A DNA stretch of 64,000 nucleotides from positions 838,138-902,137 of the forward strand of contig RPFO01000027.1 in assembly GCA_009746045.1 (NCBI GenBank). The letters are read 5' to 3'. The first letter of the stretch is position 1. The number at the start of each line of letters is the position of its first letter. The stretch is from Mesostigma viride (lineage: Eukaryota > Streptophyta > Mesostigmatophyceae > Mesostigmatales > Mesostigmataceae). Shown here piece after piece: positions 9,191 through 19,134 of this stretch. The position numbers and the translations under genes are program-made. The notes under the pieces are model-generated. The model saw nothing but the letters and a program-made list of their open reading frames with translations, had not been told where the DNA came from and made no database searches.

Positions 9191-11388
9191 CACAGGTACA
9201 CAGTACACTAGTCGGTATGACACACCGGTACTCACAGGTGTTGCCTCGCTGCTCGTGGTCATTCCTTGTACAACAGACGGGCTCCCCAGAGGAGACTCGA
9301 TCCAGCCCCAGAGGCAGCCCCAGAGGCAGTGATTCCAGCAGTCCCTTGGTGCGGTTCACACCCCCAGCCTCCCCAGAGGAGCCGGCAGGGTTCGTGCCAA
9401 CTTGGACCAGTTTTGGCAAGAGGCGACGGTCGGAAGACATGAAGGAGCAGGGGTCGGATATAGCCGCGACCGCCAACGAGAACAACCGTGAGACCTTTAA
9501 TCCGCGGACGTTTCTGCCCGACTACGGCCAGGAGGGCGTGTTCTTGGCGCGTCGACGGCGCAGGCACGGCAAGGCCGATCAAGACTACCTGGCCTCCTCG
9601 GTTCTGGAGTGGCCCCGCGATCGACACGAGAAGTTCCGCAAATCCGTGCAAAGGCATTGCGGGTTCAAAGTCGAGACCCGGACGGCGATTCGAGGGAATG
9701 TGGCGGTAGGGACAGCTTGGGAGGACCACGCACCCAGCTGTGCCTGCGACCGTTGCGTGACTACGGTGTCGGCCCTCATGGCCTACCCACGCCTCATGTT
9801 CTTGCTCGTCGCACCGGCACGACGTCAGACCCTGCAGTGGGCCTACCGGGGTTTGCCGCCAGACGGGGCCTTACGGGGCCCGTTCTGCACCACCAACGGC
9901 CAGTACTCCCTTCGGCAGGCGCTGGACCGTATCGTGGAATTGGACGAGGCGGATGATCGCGGAGGGGAGGGCCCCGATGATGAGGAATACGGGAGTGAAG
10001 ACGACGACCTGTTTCCGCCGCGTCCGGCGCCCCGGGAACCTGCCCCCTCAGCCGGCAACGCCTCGCGCGACCCCCGCCGCCGTGAGAACTCGGGTGACCG
10101 CAGCTCACAGGACGCGTCCCGCTCCAGAGAGGCTTCCCAGGGTGTGGGTGTACGCCCGGGGGCGCGTGAGGAGGAAAGGTCCTTTCGGCGGACCTGGGAC
10201 CAGGCAACGGCCCACCAACGACCACACTCGGGGTCGCGGTCGCCAAAGACGGCCCCAGAGGTCGTACCCTCGGCTGGTCGTGGCAAGGCGGTGGCGGACA
10301 CGTCTACTGCACAGGCCCAACGTTCGACCCCAGAGGTCGCACCATCGGCTAATCGTGGCAAGTCTGTTGCGGACCCATCTACCGCGAAGACCCAACGATC
10401 GACCCCAGAGGTCGCTCCGCCAGAAGCCAGTGGTACGGCTGTCCCCGGCCCGTCGTCCGTGCAGTCAACACGGTCGAATACTGAGGTAGAAATTGCTCAA
10501 CCTGCGGGTCGCGGTCAGGTGCCAGAAGTTCAGGCGCTCGCGCCAGCAATTCCGGGCCCGCCGCCCTGTCACCAGGGGTTTGCGCCGGTTGTGCCATGGA
10601 CGATGGGGGACTACATCCGGCCGCTGCCCGGTCGCACTGTCACCTACGGGGGCAGACGCCCCCGCATGGAGATTTTATCGGTGGCTTGGCATCGGGACGC
10701 GGACATCCAGCTGCGGGCTCCATACGAGTGTGGGGGCCATGCGCTAGCGTTTACTCCAGGGCCCTGGTGTTACAAGGACCGAGGGGCGTACATGGAATTG
10801 CTGAGAGTGGACCTGTATCCCCACATCCCCCACCGGGTGCCTCGGCAGATCACCCCTGGTGAGCCCTTTCCGTTCAGTGTGGATGGGGTGACGCGTTACG
10901 CCCCGGAGGGCGATCATTGGGATTACCATGTGGCGGGTTTCCCCCGTGTGGTGAAGCCCCCCAAGCTGGCTCCGAACGCTTTGGCGTTCCTGCACGGCGT
11001 CGCCCCCGACTTCATGGATGATCGCTTGGGCCCGCCGGCAACGGAGGTCGATCTGGGACAGGTGGCCACCGTGATGCTGGGTATGGGGGAAACATATGTG
11101 GCGGATTACCGCTGTGGGGTAGTGGACAGGAACGTCAAGTCCCTTCTGTTCACCTTCCCGGAGTACATGGCCGCCTTCCTCTCCATGTGGCCTCCCAACG
11201 CGTGGGACCGTTTGTCCCTGTCCGGACGCCGTGGCACTGGCAAGCCGGAGCAGTGGGCCTTCGAGGAGGATCTCCTGAGGTTCCCAGGGACTCGGGGCCC
11301 CCAGGCCACGGAGCACGGCGAGCGAGTCTATCGGTGGGCGTACCAGCAGCAGCAGATGGTGCGGGACAGGCGAGGCCATGGCCGCTGA
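9181..11388 (+). CDS. ORF3 of the retrotransposon, function unknown
   Basis: This 735-residue ORF sits in the env position in sense. I do not recognise a family. An N-terminal domain (about 90-240) contains a C-x-C-x-x-C cluster at 187-192 and is followed by an acidic stretch. The middle (about 280-450) is Ser/Pro/Arg-rich with three imperfect repeats of about 20 residues, each containing a TPEV-like core. The C-terminal domain (about 455-735) looks folded and has many Trp, Tyr and Pro residues. I see no signal peptide, fusion-peptide-like segment or membrane anchor, so an envelope role is not supported. An in-frame stop lies at 9154, so translation starts at 9181 or at the ATG at 9217. The intact length implies selection or recency. 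Confidence 0.75.
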   Translation: MYIPQVHSTLVGMTHRYSQVLPRCSWSFLVQQTGSPEETRSSPRGSPRGSDSSSPLVRFTPPASPEEPAGFVPTWTSFGKRRRSEDMKEQGSDIAATANENNRETFNPRTFLPDYGQEGVFLARRRRRHGKADQDYLASSVLEWPRDRHEKFRKSVQRHCGFKVETRTAIRGNVAVGTAWEDHAPSCACDRCVTTVSALMAYPRLMFLLVAPARRQTLQWAYRGLPPDGALRGPFCTTNGQYSLRQALDRIVELDEADDRGGEGPDDEEYGSEDDDLFPPRPAPREPAPSAGNASRDPRRRENSGDRSSQDASRSREASQGVGVRPGAREEERSFRRTWDQATAHQRPHSGSRSPKTAPEVVPSAGRGKAVADTSTAQAQRSTPEVAPSANRGKSVADPSTAKTQRSTPEVAPPEASGTAVPGPSSVQSTRSNTEVEIAQPAGRGQVPEVQALAPAIPGPPPCHQGFAPVVPWTMGDYIRPLPGRTVTYGGRRPRMEILSVAWHRDADIQLRAPYECGGHALAFTPGPWCYKDRGAYMELLRVDLYPHIPHRVPRQITPGEPFPFSVDGVTRYAPEGDHWDYHVAGFPRVVKPPKLAPNALAFLHGVAPDFMDDRLGPPATEVDLGQVATVMLGMGETYVADYRCGVVDRNVKSLLFTFPEYMAAFLSMWPPNAWDRLSLSGRRGTGKPEQWAFEEDLLRFPGTRGPQATEHGERVYRWAYQQQQMVRDRRGHGR

Positions 11389-11661
11389 CCAGGAGGGTCG
11401 GCGGTGGTACGGTGATAGCTGGAAGGATTCCATTATTTGACTACGTCAAGGCTTGCCCCTGTGTGGCAAGTTCTGGGGGAATTGGTTTTACTAGTCCGAT
11501 GGGTGAACATGGGCTGGGACATAGTACCCCTATGGTCAATCTGATTTTTGCCCTGCGTGGCAAGTAGAATAACCCTGTGTGGTTAGTAGCATGTTTGTTG
11601 TGTGCTTTCTCTCTTTAGTTGCTGGTCCTTATCTACATGACGGTAGGGACTACCGTCCCCC
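11389..11661 (+). other. Retrotransposon 3' noncoding region
   Basis: This sequence lies between ORF3 and the polypurine tract. A GTGTGGCAAGT-like motif recurs three times (near 11461, 11553 and 11576). No coding signal is visible. Confidence 0.5.
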
Positions 11662-11676
11662 GGGGAGGGGGAGGAG
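11662..11676 (+). other. Polypurine tract
   Basis: GGGGAGGGGGAGGAG abuts the 3' LTR. It is the expected primer for plus-strand synthesis. Confidence 0.9.
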
Positions 11677-12362
11677 TGTTGCGAACCCGACCCTTGGAAC
11701 GGGCGCAACAATGGAATAAATTATGTATTTTGGCTTGTTGTCATAGTCCGTAGGACTTTGGGACTCATTTCGGGACTTAATTTGGGAATTGTCCCTTGGT
11801 CAGGACTTTTGTATGGAACTATGATAGTTTGTGTGATTCGGACCGGTTATTTTGGGCCTAGGTTGATGTACGAGATCTTCTAGAGCTAGTAGGCCGGTGC
11901 AGTCGCGCCGCGCTGCGTACTTTATAGCTGGTTGAGATATTGTACCCATGCGTGGATTCTGTAGCCTGGCGAGGGTCGATGTCGACCCGAGGATCTTGTG
12001 TGGACTGCATGTTTCGGAATTCTCTGGAAGGCCGGCGCCATGTCGGCGCCCCTTGCCAGCCTGGTGGCAGACCTAGGTGAAATTGGTCCGAGGACGAGAG
12101 TCTCGTCCTCTTGGTTCGGAATAAAGTGTGTGTTTTCACCTGTCTGAACCTGGGGCATAATTCCAACTGCATTTGGTAGCTCCATCCTAAATGTGGATTG
12201 TGTAGATTAATGCAATATTAATCAACGCGAGCCGTAACAGGCCTAAAGCCACGCCTGTTCCGTTAATCCCACTCCCAGAGAGTGGTCGTGGTTAGCCAAG
12301 AAACCGGGAATAACCTACCTTAACAATAGGATCTTTCGCACGACCCAGATGGGTTCGTTACA
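11677..12362 (+). repeat. 3' LTR
   Basis: This LTR is 686 bp, the same length as the 5' LTR and nearly identical to it. It ends in GTTACA directly before the right copy of the GATGA target duplication. Confidence 0.97.
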
Positions 12363-12648
12363 GATGACCTACTGGTCCCAGCCCAGTTTGAATACCGCAT
12401 CCACTCTCTCTCCCTTCTTTGGACCGCCATGCAGTTCACAAGACGCGGTGGAAGAGGATTGTCAAGGCTCACACCGCGCCCGACCCTGTGGGCAAACCAC
12501 CTCCCCCCAAGCGGAGGAGGCGTTTTGATGAGTAGGGTAGTTAGGACTTTTCTAGACTAGCTAGATTAGAGTTAGGTTAGTTCGATTACGCGGCTCCTTC
12601 CACCCCACCCATCCCTCAAGGAATATTGAATTGAATTGAATTGTAACA
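12363..12648 (+). pseudogene. LINE remnant, right half, with 3' tail
   Basis: The sequence resumes with GATGA after the LTR and is the continuation of the 486-808 fragment. One frame reads RWKRIVKAHTAP followed by a Lys/Arg/Pro-rich end and a stop at about 12532. Similar basic C-termini occur in the fragments at 14.2 and 14.7 kb. A frameshift separates this from the left-half frame. After a short A/T-rich untranslated part, the fragment ends in (GAATT)3-4 near 12625-12645, a plausible LINE tail. Confidence 0.5.
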
Positions 12649-13010
12649 TAACTCCGTTGGGAGTATATGTAGCACATAGCCCCTGATCGAGAGGGGGGCA
12701 TATGGCCTATCATACATCCTAAGCTACTTCCTGCAAGGGCGGGGATGTAAAGGACCCTTGCTCTAGGTGCACCAGGGCACTTGCATCCCCATGATCTTCA
12801 AGCTATGCCCAGCGAAGGGGGAGCCTGTCATGGGGGGGAAGATCAGCATAGCTATACAAAAAGCTAGGGCATGGCGTCTCAGCAGAGAGTTACTCCCTGC
12901 ATGGGCACTGCATAATTAAATAAAGCTAGGCATCGTCTGGAGGGTGGCTCATCATAGGCGCACATGTACATGACTAAAAAGGCTAGGCCTAAGCTGGTAT
13001 AGTGCCTGTA
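12649..13010 (+). repeat. Dispersed repeat R2, plus-strand copy
   Basis: This begins CTCCGTTGGGAG and continues through CTACTTCCTGCAAGGG and TGCTCTAGGTGCACC. Related copies lie at 15252-15420 (+), 14080-14112 (-, head only) and 20985-23280 (-, interrupted). The other copies stand upstream of LINE ORFs, so R2 looks like a LINE 5' leader. This copy is followed by no ORF of its own. Confidence 0.7.
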
Positions 13011-13051
13011 GTAGGCGGGCATGTACAAGGCCACTGTCTAACTATTCTACA

Positions 13052-14109
13052 CTACTGCTGTATTCCCCTAGGCTGGGGCTGGAGTTGCTGGGGCCGCGGT
13101 GGTCGAGGGGGTCGCTTGCCAGGGCTTGTGGCCGAGGTAGATGGCCGCCCCCTTCCAGTACACCGCGGCTGGCCCGCCTTGGTCTGCCGGAGCTGGAGGT
13201 AGGTCGGCCATAGCTCCCGTCGCTGTTGTTGCTGTGCCAGGGTCAAGTCGTCGTCCACGGTGAAGTGAGTATTCTCGAGCCGCTTGCGGCGTCTGAGGAA
13301 CGAAATCTTGTCCGCTGGGCTATCAAAGATGAGAAGAAGCGGAGGCGCCCCTGCCTTACCCCGCGCGCGGGGGAGGCGGTGGGCGGTCAGCTTGATCTCA
13401 CCAAGAAGGCCCATGCGTGCAAGGATTTTGCTCTCAAACGCACGTGCAAGCTTCTCGGAATTCTCACCTTCTTCCATGTCGAAGTTCTTGAGTATGGCGT
13501 TGAGGCTGCGCTTGGCGAGCTCGGCCTCCTCGCGGAGGTCAAGCGTCTGCCGCTGGAGCTGGGCTGCGACGGCGGAGGTGGTGGAGGTGGTATGTTGCTT
13601 AAGCATGTCCGCCCAGGTCGTGATGGGAGGAGCATCCGGGCCAGGCCAGCCGGGGCTGGCTTGGCGGCAATGTCCTTCACTGCCTGGGCGGTGAGGCCTG
13701 CTGTGTTCTGCAAGACCTCCATAGCGATTGCATTATCCTTGAGGCGCTGGTCGATGTCGCGGGGCTGGGCGGTGATGGAGTCGGTGGAGGCGGAGGGGGG
13801 GGGGGGGGGGAGGCGAGGATCGAGGGTGGCGGTGGCGGTGGGGTCCGATGGTGGGGAGCTCAGCAGCCAGCGTGCCGCCAATTGCCGCCACATCTGCGGC
13901 AAGAGGGGTCACGTGCTGCTCGAAAGCTTCCTTGAGGAGGGTGCGGATGCGTAGTGGTGGCCTCGGTGGGGAAGGTGGGGGGGGCGGTTGGGAAGCCCAG
14001 ATCTCGGATTCGGAGCGTCCAACAAGGGAGCACTGAGGGCGAAGCGTTGGAGCTTGGGGCGACTCATGCGGCAAGGAATATGTGCTACATGATCTCCCAA
14101 CGGAGGCAT
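13052..14109 (-). pseudogene. L1 ORF1-like protein, copy A, frameshifted
   Basis: Read on the minus strand, the C-terminal 180 codons are open (13606 to 13052) and the rest continues in shifted frames to 14109. The protein has a Pro-rich N-terminus, a helical middle (a DLREEAELAKRS-type coiled coil), and a C-terminal block with LPRARGKAGAPPLLLIF, KISFLRRRK, a VDDDLTLAQQQQRREL stretch and LQLRQ. This resembles the RRM and C-terminal domains of L1 ORF1p, an RNA-binding chaperone of retrotransposition. It is about 60% alike by eye to copy B at 15742-17098. The head of R2 lies directly at its 5' end. G-runs at 13796-13810 may be a frameshift source. Confidence 0.6.
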
Positions 14110-14141
14110 GTTATAATTTAATTTAATTTTTTTAATAGGGC

Positions 14142-14240
14142 TGATTGTCCTCTATGCCATAGAGGACAATGAGCCCCCGGGCCCCTGTGGGGAAGCGCCC
14201 GCGTGTGCATTGAAGCCCGTGGGAGGCACGCCAGTGCTGT
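14142..14240 (+). repeat. Short LINE C-terminal fragment
   Basis: ATAGAGGACAATGAGCCCCC through the GGAAGCGCCCGCGTGTGCA region matches 14787-14860, a LINE C-terminus described below. Only about 90 bp survive. Confidence 0.6.
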
Positions 14241-14255
14241 ACATATAGATTAAAA

Positions 14256-14569
14256 ATATAATTACTTACAGCAGAGTGAAATCACTCAAACCAAAGCAAA
14301 CACCCAGCTATAAACCTATATACAGAGCCATGTCAAAGCTCTATACTACGATAAGACCAATGGAAACGCCTAACGGGAGGAACCTAATAGCCCTGCTGCA
14401 CCGCAAAATCAGCCCGCGTACGGCGGAGCATGATGTCAGCCATGGCCCGAGTCAGCGCCACCGACAAGCGCTGACGCCAATATGACGTCCAGGTCCGCGC
14501 CGACCATGGGGCCCGCTGGCCCTCCAGGTCCAGCCGGTCCTCCCGGAGCCGGCAACACTCCTTGAAGTA
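14256..14569 (-). repeat. 5'-truncated copy of the RT-LINE 3' end
   Basis: From ATTACTTACAGCAGAG to the ACTCCTTGAAG junction this matches 17118-17427 almost base for base. In minus orientation it encodes the last part of the LINE C-terminal domain plus its 3' untranslated end. Both copies stop at the same TATA-rich tail, as expected of target-primed insertions. Confidence 0.8.
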
Positions 14570-14664
14570 CATATAGATAGATGTTGTAGTTAGTAATGCT
14601 GTTAGATAGATGTCGTAGGTAGCTGATGTAGATAGCTTAGACCAGTACTTAGCTTAGACCAGTG
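14570..14664. repeat. GATA/GTAG-rich sequence
   Basis: Imperfect repeats of AGATAGATGTTGTAGTTAG recur again at 14884-14950. They probably belong to the 3' untranslated part of the LINE fragment that follows. Confidence 0.5.
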
Positions 14665-14888
14665 ATGTTAGACGCCGCAAGGCCCGCACCTTCAAAGAAC
14701 AGCTAGTAGAGGACATGGGGGGCCAAGGCCTCTCTGTGATTTGGAAGAAGATGATGGACAAGGCCAAGTGGGCCCAGGTCATAGAGGACAACGAGCCCCC
14801 GCCAGTGGGGAAGCGCCCGCGTGTGCAATCCCGTGGGACTCAGGCACGCCAGACAGCTCCCTTAGGGCAGCACGGTGCGGCTGTCTAG
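14665..14888 (+). pseudogene. LINE ORF C-terminal fragment
   Basis: An open frame without a start codon reads DVRRRKARTFKEQLVEDMGG, then an SVIWKKMMDKAKW block and a Lys/Arg/Pro-rich basic tail, with a stop at 14886-14888. The layout (helical segment plus basic tail) parallels the end of the LINE interrupted by the Ty3/gypsy element. It is a 5'-truncated insertion. The sequence after the stop, with GATA-like repeats, is its likely 3' end. Confidence 0.5.
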
Positions 14889-14950
14889 ATAGATGTTGTA
14901 GTTAGAATGCTGTTAGATAGATGTAGTATGTAGCCGATGTAGATAGATTA

Positions 14951-15142
14951 GACCGGTAGGAATGTTTGCACCCATCCATCCATCCATCGGGGTTAATGCT
15001 CCGTGACTCCCCAACGGGAGCACGAGTCTAATTAATTAATTAATTAGACCGCGGTAGGACTGTTTGCACCCACCCATCCATCCATCGGGGTTAATGCTCC
15101 GTGACTCCCCAACGGGAGCACGAGTCTAATTAATTAATTAAT
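14951..15142. repeat. 96-bp tandem duplication
   Basis: Two nearly identical 96-bp units (14951-15046 and 15047-15142) each contain CCATCCATCCATCGGGG, CTCCCCAACGGGAGCACGAG and a terminal (TTAA)n run. They lie at the end of the LINE fragment. Confidence 0.85.
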
Positions 15143-15251
15143 AGGGCAAATCAGCGTACAAATCCTCATTGCTAATGTGCAAACCAAAGGGGATGTTATG
15201 CGCATGGGCATGCCACGGACTACTATCAAGGAGACAACCAGATTGAAATCA

Positions 15252-15420
15252 TAGCTCCGTGGGGAGCATATGTAACACATAGCCCTGAGAAAGGGGAATC
15301 TATGGGTTTGTAATACAATCAGGGCGACAACCTGCAGGTGTAGGATGTACAACTATCACCTGCTCTGGGTGCACACGGTGCACCTGCACCGCCATGATGG
15401 TTCATGCCTCCTAAACAAGC
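15252..15420 (+). repeat. Dispersed repeat R2, copy upstream of ORF1 copy B
   Basis: AGCTCCGTGGGGAGCATATG through CTGCTCTGGGTGCAC matches R2 at 12649. It lies about 320 bp upstream of, and in the same direction as, the ORF1-like pseudogene. Confidence 0.65.
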
Positions 15421-15741
15421 ACAGGCACACAAGGCGGCTTGAGGACCAGCTACTATGCTAATCTCATTAGAAAATAATTACACCAAAGTTACAAATATCG
15501 TCTGCAGCATGCCCCAACCATGCACTTAATCATCATATCCTTAGCACTTAATCATCCATGCACTTAAAACATCATGTCACGAGCCACGAGCCACGAGCCC
15601 CGAGCCCCGAGGTAGCCATGGCTGACGGCGGAGCTCATAACTTTCACGTTGGAGCCCCAAATTCAGCTGTGAATATCACTATCGCTTCGTCTTTCTAAGA
15701 CGTACATGCTGATATAATTTTCCGAATCTAAAACGCAATAT
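15421..15741. other. Spacer with a GAGCC short tandem repeat
   Basis: The segment is AT-rich, with (CGAGCCA/CGAGCCC)5 at 15578-15612. No gene is seen. It is presumably the rest of the ORF1-unit leader. Confidence 0.4.
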
Positions 15742-17098
15742 ATGACGAGCAAACGTCCTTTGACGCAACGCAGTTTGGCGGATGCGCTCGCCCATGAAAA
15801 TGCGGCAGCTGAGGCTGCAGCTTCGCCATCAGGTCCGGCAGGCAGCGGTGACACTAGTCGTGCACTGGTGGTCACCCAGCAACCCCCCAGGCTTAATGCC
15901 TCGCCATCGGCATCGCCTGACCCGAAACGCACCCGCCCAGCCGATCGACAAAACAGGATGGTCCCGCCCCTCGGAACCGCGCTTTCGGCCCCACCCTTTC
16001 AAGGTCGATGATCACGACTGGACCAACATGTCTCCGGACGATGCTATGGACTGCATCTTCTACGGGGACTACGCCTCGCTTTACGACCTGTGCCTCCATC
16101 TCTACGACCAAGGTCGCCTCCTCAGCAGCAACGGCAGCCGCTGGCAAGCCCACGGTGCCATGCTTGGCTGCCCCCGCCCCCAGCTCCAGCACGCCATCCT
16201 CAACTCCCTTCTCCAGCGCTCTGACGGCGAGATCTGGGCTCCATCCATCTCCGCCTCCACCCTCCGTTCCATCCTCACGGAAGCCTTTCAGCAGCACGTG
16301 ACCCCCCTTGCTGCTGACGTCGCAGCAATGGGTGGCACGCTGGCTGCTGAACTTCCTCACATTTCCACCGCCGCCGCCTCCACCTCCACTGCCATTTCCG
16401 CCTCCACTGCATGCCGACATCAAAGCCCAGCTCCTCGACCTCGACCAACGCCTTCAAGCCACCGCCAACGCCCTTGAGAGCTTGCATGACACCGCCGGCC
16501 TCACCGCCCAGGCGGTGAAGGACATCGCCGCCCAGCCGGCTCCTGCTGGCCCGGCCGGCGATGCTCCCTCCACCTGGGCGGACTTGCTTAAGCAACACAC
16601 CACCTCCACCACCTCCACCATCTCGGCACAACTCAAGCAACAAGCCCTCGACCTTCGCGAGGAAGCCGACATCGCCCGGCGCAGCCACAATGTCATCGTC
16701 AAGCACTTCGACCAGCAGGCAGGTGAGACCTCCACGAGCCTTCTTGAGGCATTTAAGCGCGCCATTCTTGCCCCCATGTTACTCACTGGTGAGCTGGACA
16801 TGTCGGCTGTCCGCCTCCCCCGCGCGCGAGGGAAGGCTGGCCCGGCACCCGTGCTCCTCACCTTTAAGTACATGGCGGACAAGCTGGCGTTCCTTAAATG
16901 CCGCAAGAAGCTCTCGGAGACTCGCTTCACGCTGGACGACGACTTGACCCTGGCCCAGCAACAGCGGCGACGCGAGCTATGGCCGACCTACCTTCAGCTC
17001 CGGCAGAGCGCAAGGGCCGGAAGCCGGTATACTGGAGGGGGGCGGTCATCCACGTTGACCACAAGCCCTGGCAGCCCCCTCCTGCCACCTCAGACTAG
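15742..17098 (+). pseudogene. L1 ORF1-like protein, copy B, frameshifted
   Basis: Three successive frames make one protein: 15742-16011 (starting MTSKRPLTQRSLADALAHE), about 16008-16400, and 16400-17098. The last frame carries a coiled-coil-like middle (LKQQALDLREEADIARRS) and a C-terminal block with LPRARGKAGPAPVLLTF, MADKLAFLKCRKKL and a DDDLTLAQQQRRREL stretch. This resembles the L1 ORF1p RNA-binding region. Two frameshifts disable it. It stands tail to tail with the minus-strand RT LINE, so the two units are separate insertions and not one two-ORF element. Confidence 0.65.
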
Positions 17099-17807
17099 GA
17101 ATATATATATTAATAATATAATTACTTACAGCAGAGTGAAATCACTCAAACCAAAGCAAACGCCCAGCTATAAACCTATATACAGAGCCATGTAAAATCT
17201 CTATACTACGATAAGACCAATGGAAACTCCTAACGGGAGGAACCTAATAGCCCTGCTGCACCGCAAAATCAGCCCGCGTACGGCGGAGCATGATGTCAGC
17301 CATGGCCCGAGTCAGCGCCACCGACAAGCGCTGACGCCAATATGACGTCCAGGTCCGCGCCGACCATGGGGCCCGCTGGCCCTCCAGGTCCAGCCGGTCC
17401 TCCCGGAGCCGGCAACACTCCTTGAAGAAGGCGGAGGTCAGGGGCCCCATGGCCCCAAACTCCTCCAGGACAAAGGGCACCACACGATGGTGCCCGACGT
17501 CGCCGTAGGCCAGGAGCTTGGCCCGCTCCGCCCGGTCCGCCGTGTAACCTGCCGTGAGGGAGGCCCCAGCCACGTGGCTAAGAGCCAAGGGCCGCGCCAC
17601 CGAAACGTCAATAAGCAGATGCCGGCCACCCCCCTCAAAGTCCAGCACCACGATGTCAGGCCGGTGGTTGGGGGAATAGAAGGCAGCGCCATCCGCATCC
17701 TCGGACCGGATGTTCGCGTGGGGGAAAACCGACCGAATCATGGCGAGCACCACCGTCAGGAGGACAGTGTGCAAATACAAATACCAATTCTGATTCTGTT
17801 GGCCCCC

Positions 17808-17815
17808 CATGCAGG
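17808..17815. repeat. 8-bp target duplication CATGCAGG, left copy
   Basis: CATGCAGG precedes the CCAGGTTGTG terminus. The same 8-mer follows the opposite terminus at 19135-19142. Eight bases is the hAT signature. Confidence 0.92.
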
Positions 17816-19134
17816 CCAGGTTGTGAAATACGTCGGTACGTGAAATACGTCGGCCTCCAAAATACGGGTATATACGTAGACCCCGGCAGAATACGTCGGC
17901 TCGAATACGGCAAAATACGACAGTGTGCAATTCGGCCTTTAGAGCATGGTTATGAATGGGCCTTTTGGGTTTGAGGCTTTAGGGTATAGTTATGCAATAT
18001 GTTTACCACTCATGGCAAGGTGCAGTCAAGTCAGAACACTGACAACCATTACCATGCATGAATGAGACAACGAGCTATCAAATCTGATCATCCTATATCA
18101 AAATGGGTCATGAATGAATAACTAATTGCCTTGTCTTTTGCTTCTGAAGAAGTTTGCCTGCCAGCAGCCACCGACTGGGAGCAGTGATCAGCCCTTTGTA
18201 CTGACTCAGGCCGGAAATCATTGCCTTGAAAGACCGGCTCTGAGCCGCGTGAAAGGAAATTGCATTCTCAACAAAGAAGTTGGCCACCAGGAGCTGGCAC
18301 TCCTCTTCGTTGCAGGGGTTCACAAACCTCGTCATTGTTTGCTGGCGAGGATCACCTGCAATGGCCGACCCCGAAGCGAGGCCCTGGCCGCTCTCCGCCA
18401 CTGCCCTGAAGCTCAGGTGCTGCTGCTTCTTCGCCTTCAGCCCGGCCTTCTTGGCCCACAACTCCTGGAATTCTAGCTTCCGGTTCCCAATCTTTGCGTC
18501 AGGGCAGGCCTCTATGCCCTGCCCTGCGATGCCCGCAAAATGTGCGCGCATCCTGGTCGCACTGATCTGCTTGCCATCGCCACTGGTAAAATTGTGGCCG
18601 CAAAATGAGCAGCTAAACTCGACCTGCGAAACCGTATTCCCCAGAGCATCCTTAACAGTGACAGTCTTTTTTGCTACAAATTTATGCTCTGGCCCTTTGT
18701 CTGGCATGGCTGCAAAAACACGTTTGACAACTAGCACAAAATCCGATGGCACACCGCCATGCAATATTATAATCATACAGGCTACGTTCCCAACACAGCT
18801 GGCATTTTCATCGTGCTGGCACTCTCTCCGTGTATGGAAATTTCAGTTAGCTTGCCAACTGCCAAGTCATTACCGTAGTGACTGGACTCAGGACTGACGA
18901 AAAGCCCAGTTCGTAGTAATCGAGCCTAGTTTGCATAGTAGAAGATCTTGGGGGAGGTACGCGCCGCGCCACGTTCCGGCTGGCCTCGCGCCAAGCACTG
19001 CCCCGGCTCGAACCTCGAAAATTTCTTAGTCCAAATCACGTATTCGGGACCAAATACGCGTAGAATACGTCGGGGCCAAAAAAACGCGTATTGCCGTATT
19101 TATTTTGACAATACGCACGTATTTCACAACCTGG
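17816..19134 (-). mobile_element. hAT DNA transposon with BED-finger gene, non-autonomous
   Basis: This 1,319-bp element has perfect 17-bp terminal inverted repeats beginning CCAGGTTGTGAAATACG and 8-bp target duplications. Many AATACG motifs in both orientations crowd the first and last 120 bp, as is typical of hAT transposase-binding arrays. It carries only the N-terminal part of a transposase (18108-18776), so it must be mobilised in trans. It inserted into the RT LINE on the minus strand. Confidence 0.92.
18108..18776 (-). CDS. hAT transposase N-terminal fragment with BED zinc finger
   Basis: This 222-residue ORF has a BED-type finger: C56-x2-C59, then RMRAHF with H79, and C91 within GQGIEAC. 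A hAT-like helical segment follows (LLVANFFVENAISFHAAQS and then SLSQYKGLITAPSRWLL). In full hAT transposases this precedes the RNase H-like DDE core and the dimerisation domain, both absent here. The product could bind the element's AATACG repeats without cutting. Whether it is translated, or is just a truncated remnant or the first exon of a longer gene, cannot be decided. There is no obvious downstream exon before the terminus. Confidence 0.75.
   Translation of the reverse strand: MIIILHGGVPSDFVLVVKRVFAAMPDKGPEHKFVAKKTVTVKDALGNTVSQVEFSCSFCGHNFTSGDGKQISATRMRAHFAGIAGQGIEACPDAKIGNRKLEFQELWAKKAGLKAKKQQHLSFRAVAESGQGLASGSAIAGDPRQQTMTRFVNPCNEEECQLLVANFFVENAISFHAAQSRSFKAMISGLSQYKGLITAPSRWLLAGKLLQKQKTRQLVIHS

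Larger units (their letters stand above)
809..12362 (+). mobile_element. Ty3/gypsy chromovirus, complete and recent
   Basis: An 11,554-bp element is bounded by TG...CA LTRs of 686 bp each and a GATGA duplication. It has a tRNA primer-binding site, a polypurine tract, and four sense-strand ORFs in the order small RNase H1-N-like ORF, gag, pol, unknown ORF3. The pol order is protease, RT, RNase H, integrase, chromodomain, which defines the chromovirus branch of Ty3/gypsy. By eye the LTRs differ at only about two positions and the ORFs have no internal stops, so the insertion is recent and may be competent. It sits inside a LINE remnant. The two extra ORFs are unusual for this group. Confidence 0.97.

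Noticed and set aside
9181-11388. ORF3 as an envelope glycoprotein
   Set aside because: No signal peptide, fusion segment or membrane anchor is visible; the position alone is not evidence.
13226-13954. 242-codon plus-strand ORF
   Set aside because: The opposite strand carries the ORF1-like protein homologous to copy B. The plus frame has no homology between the copies.
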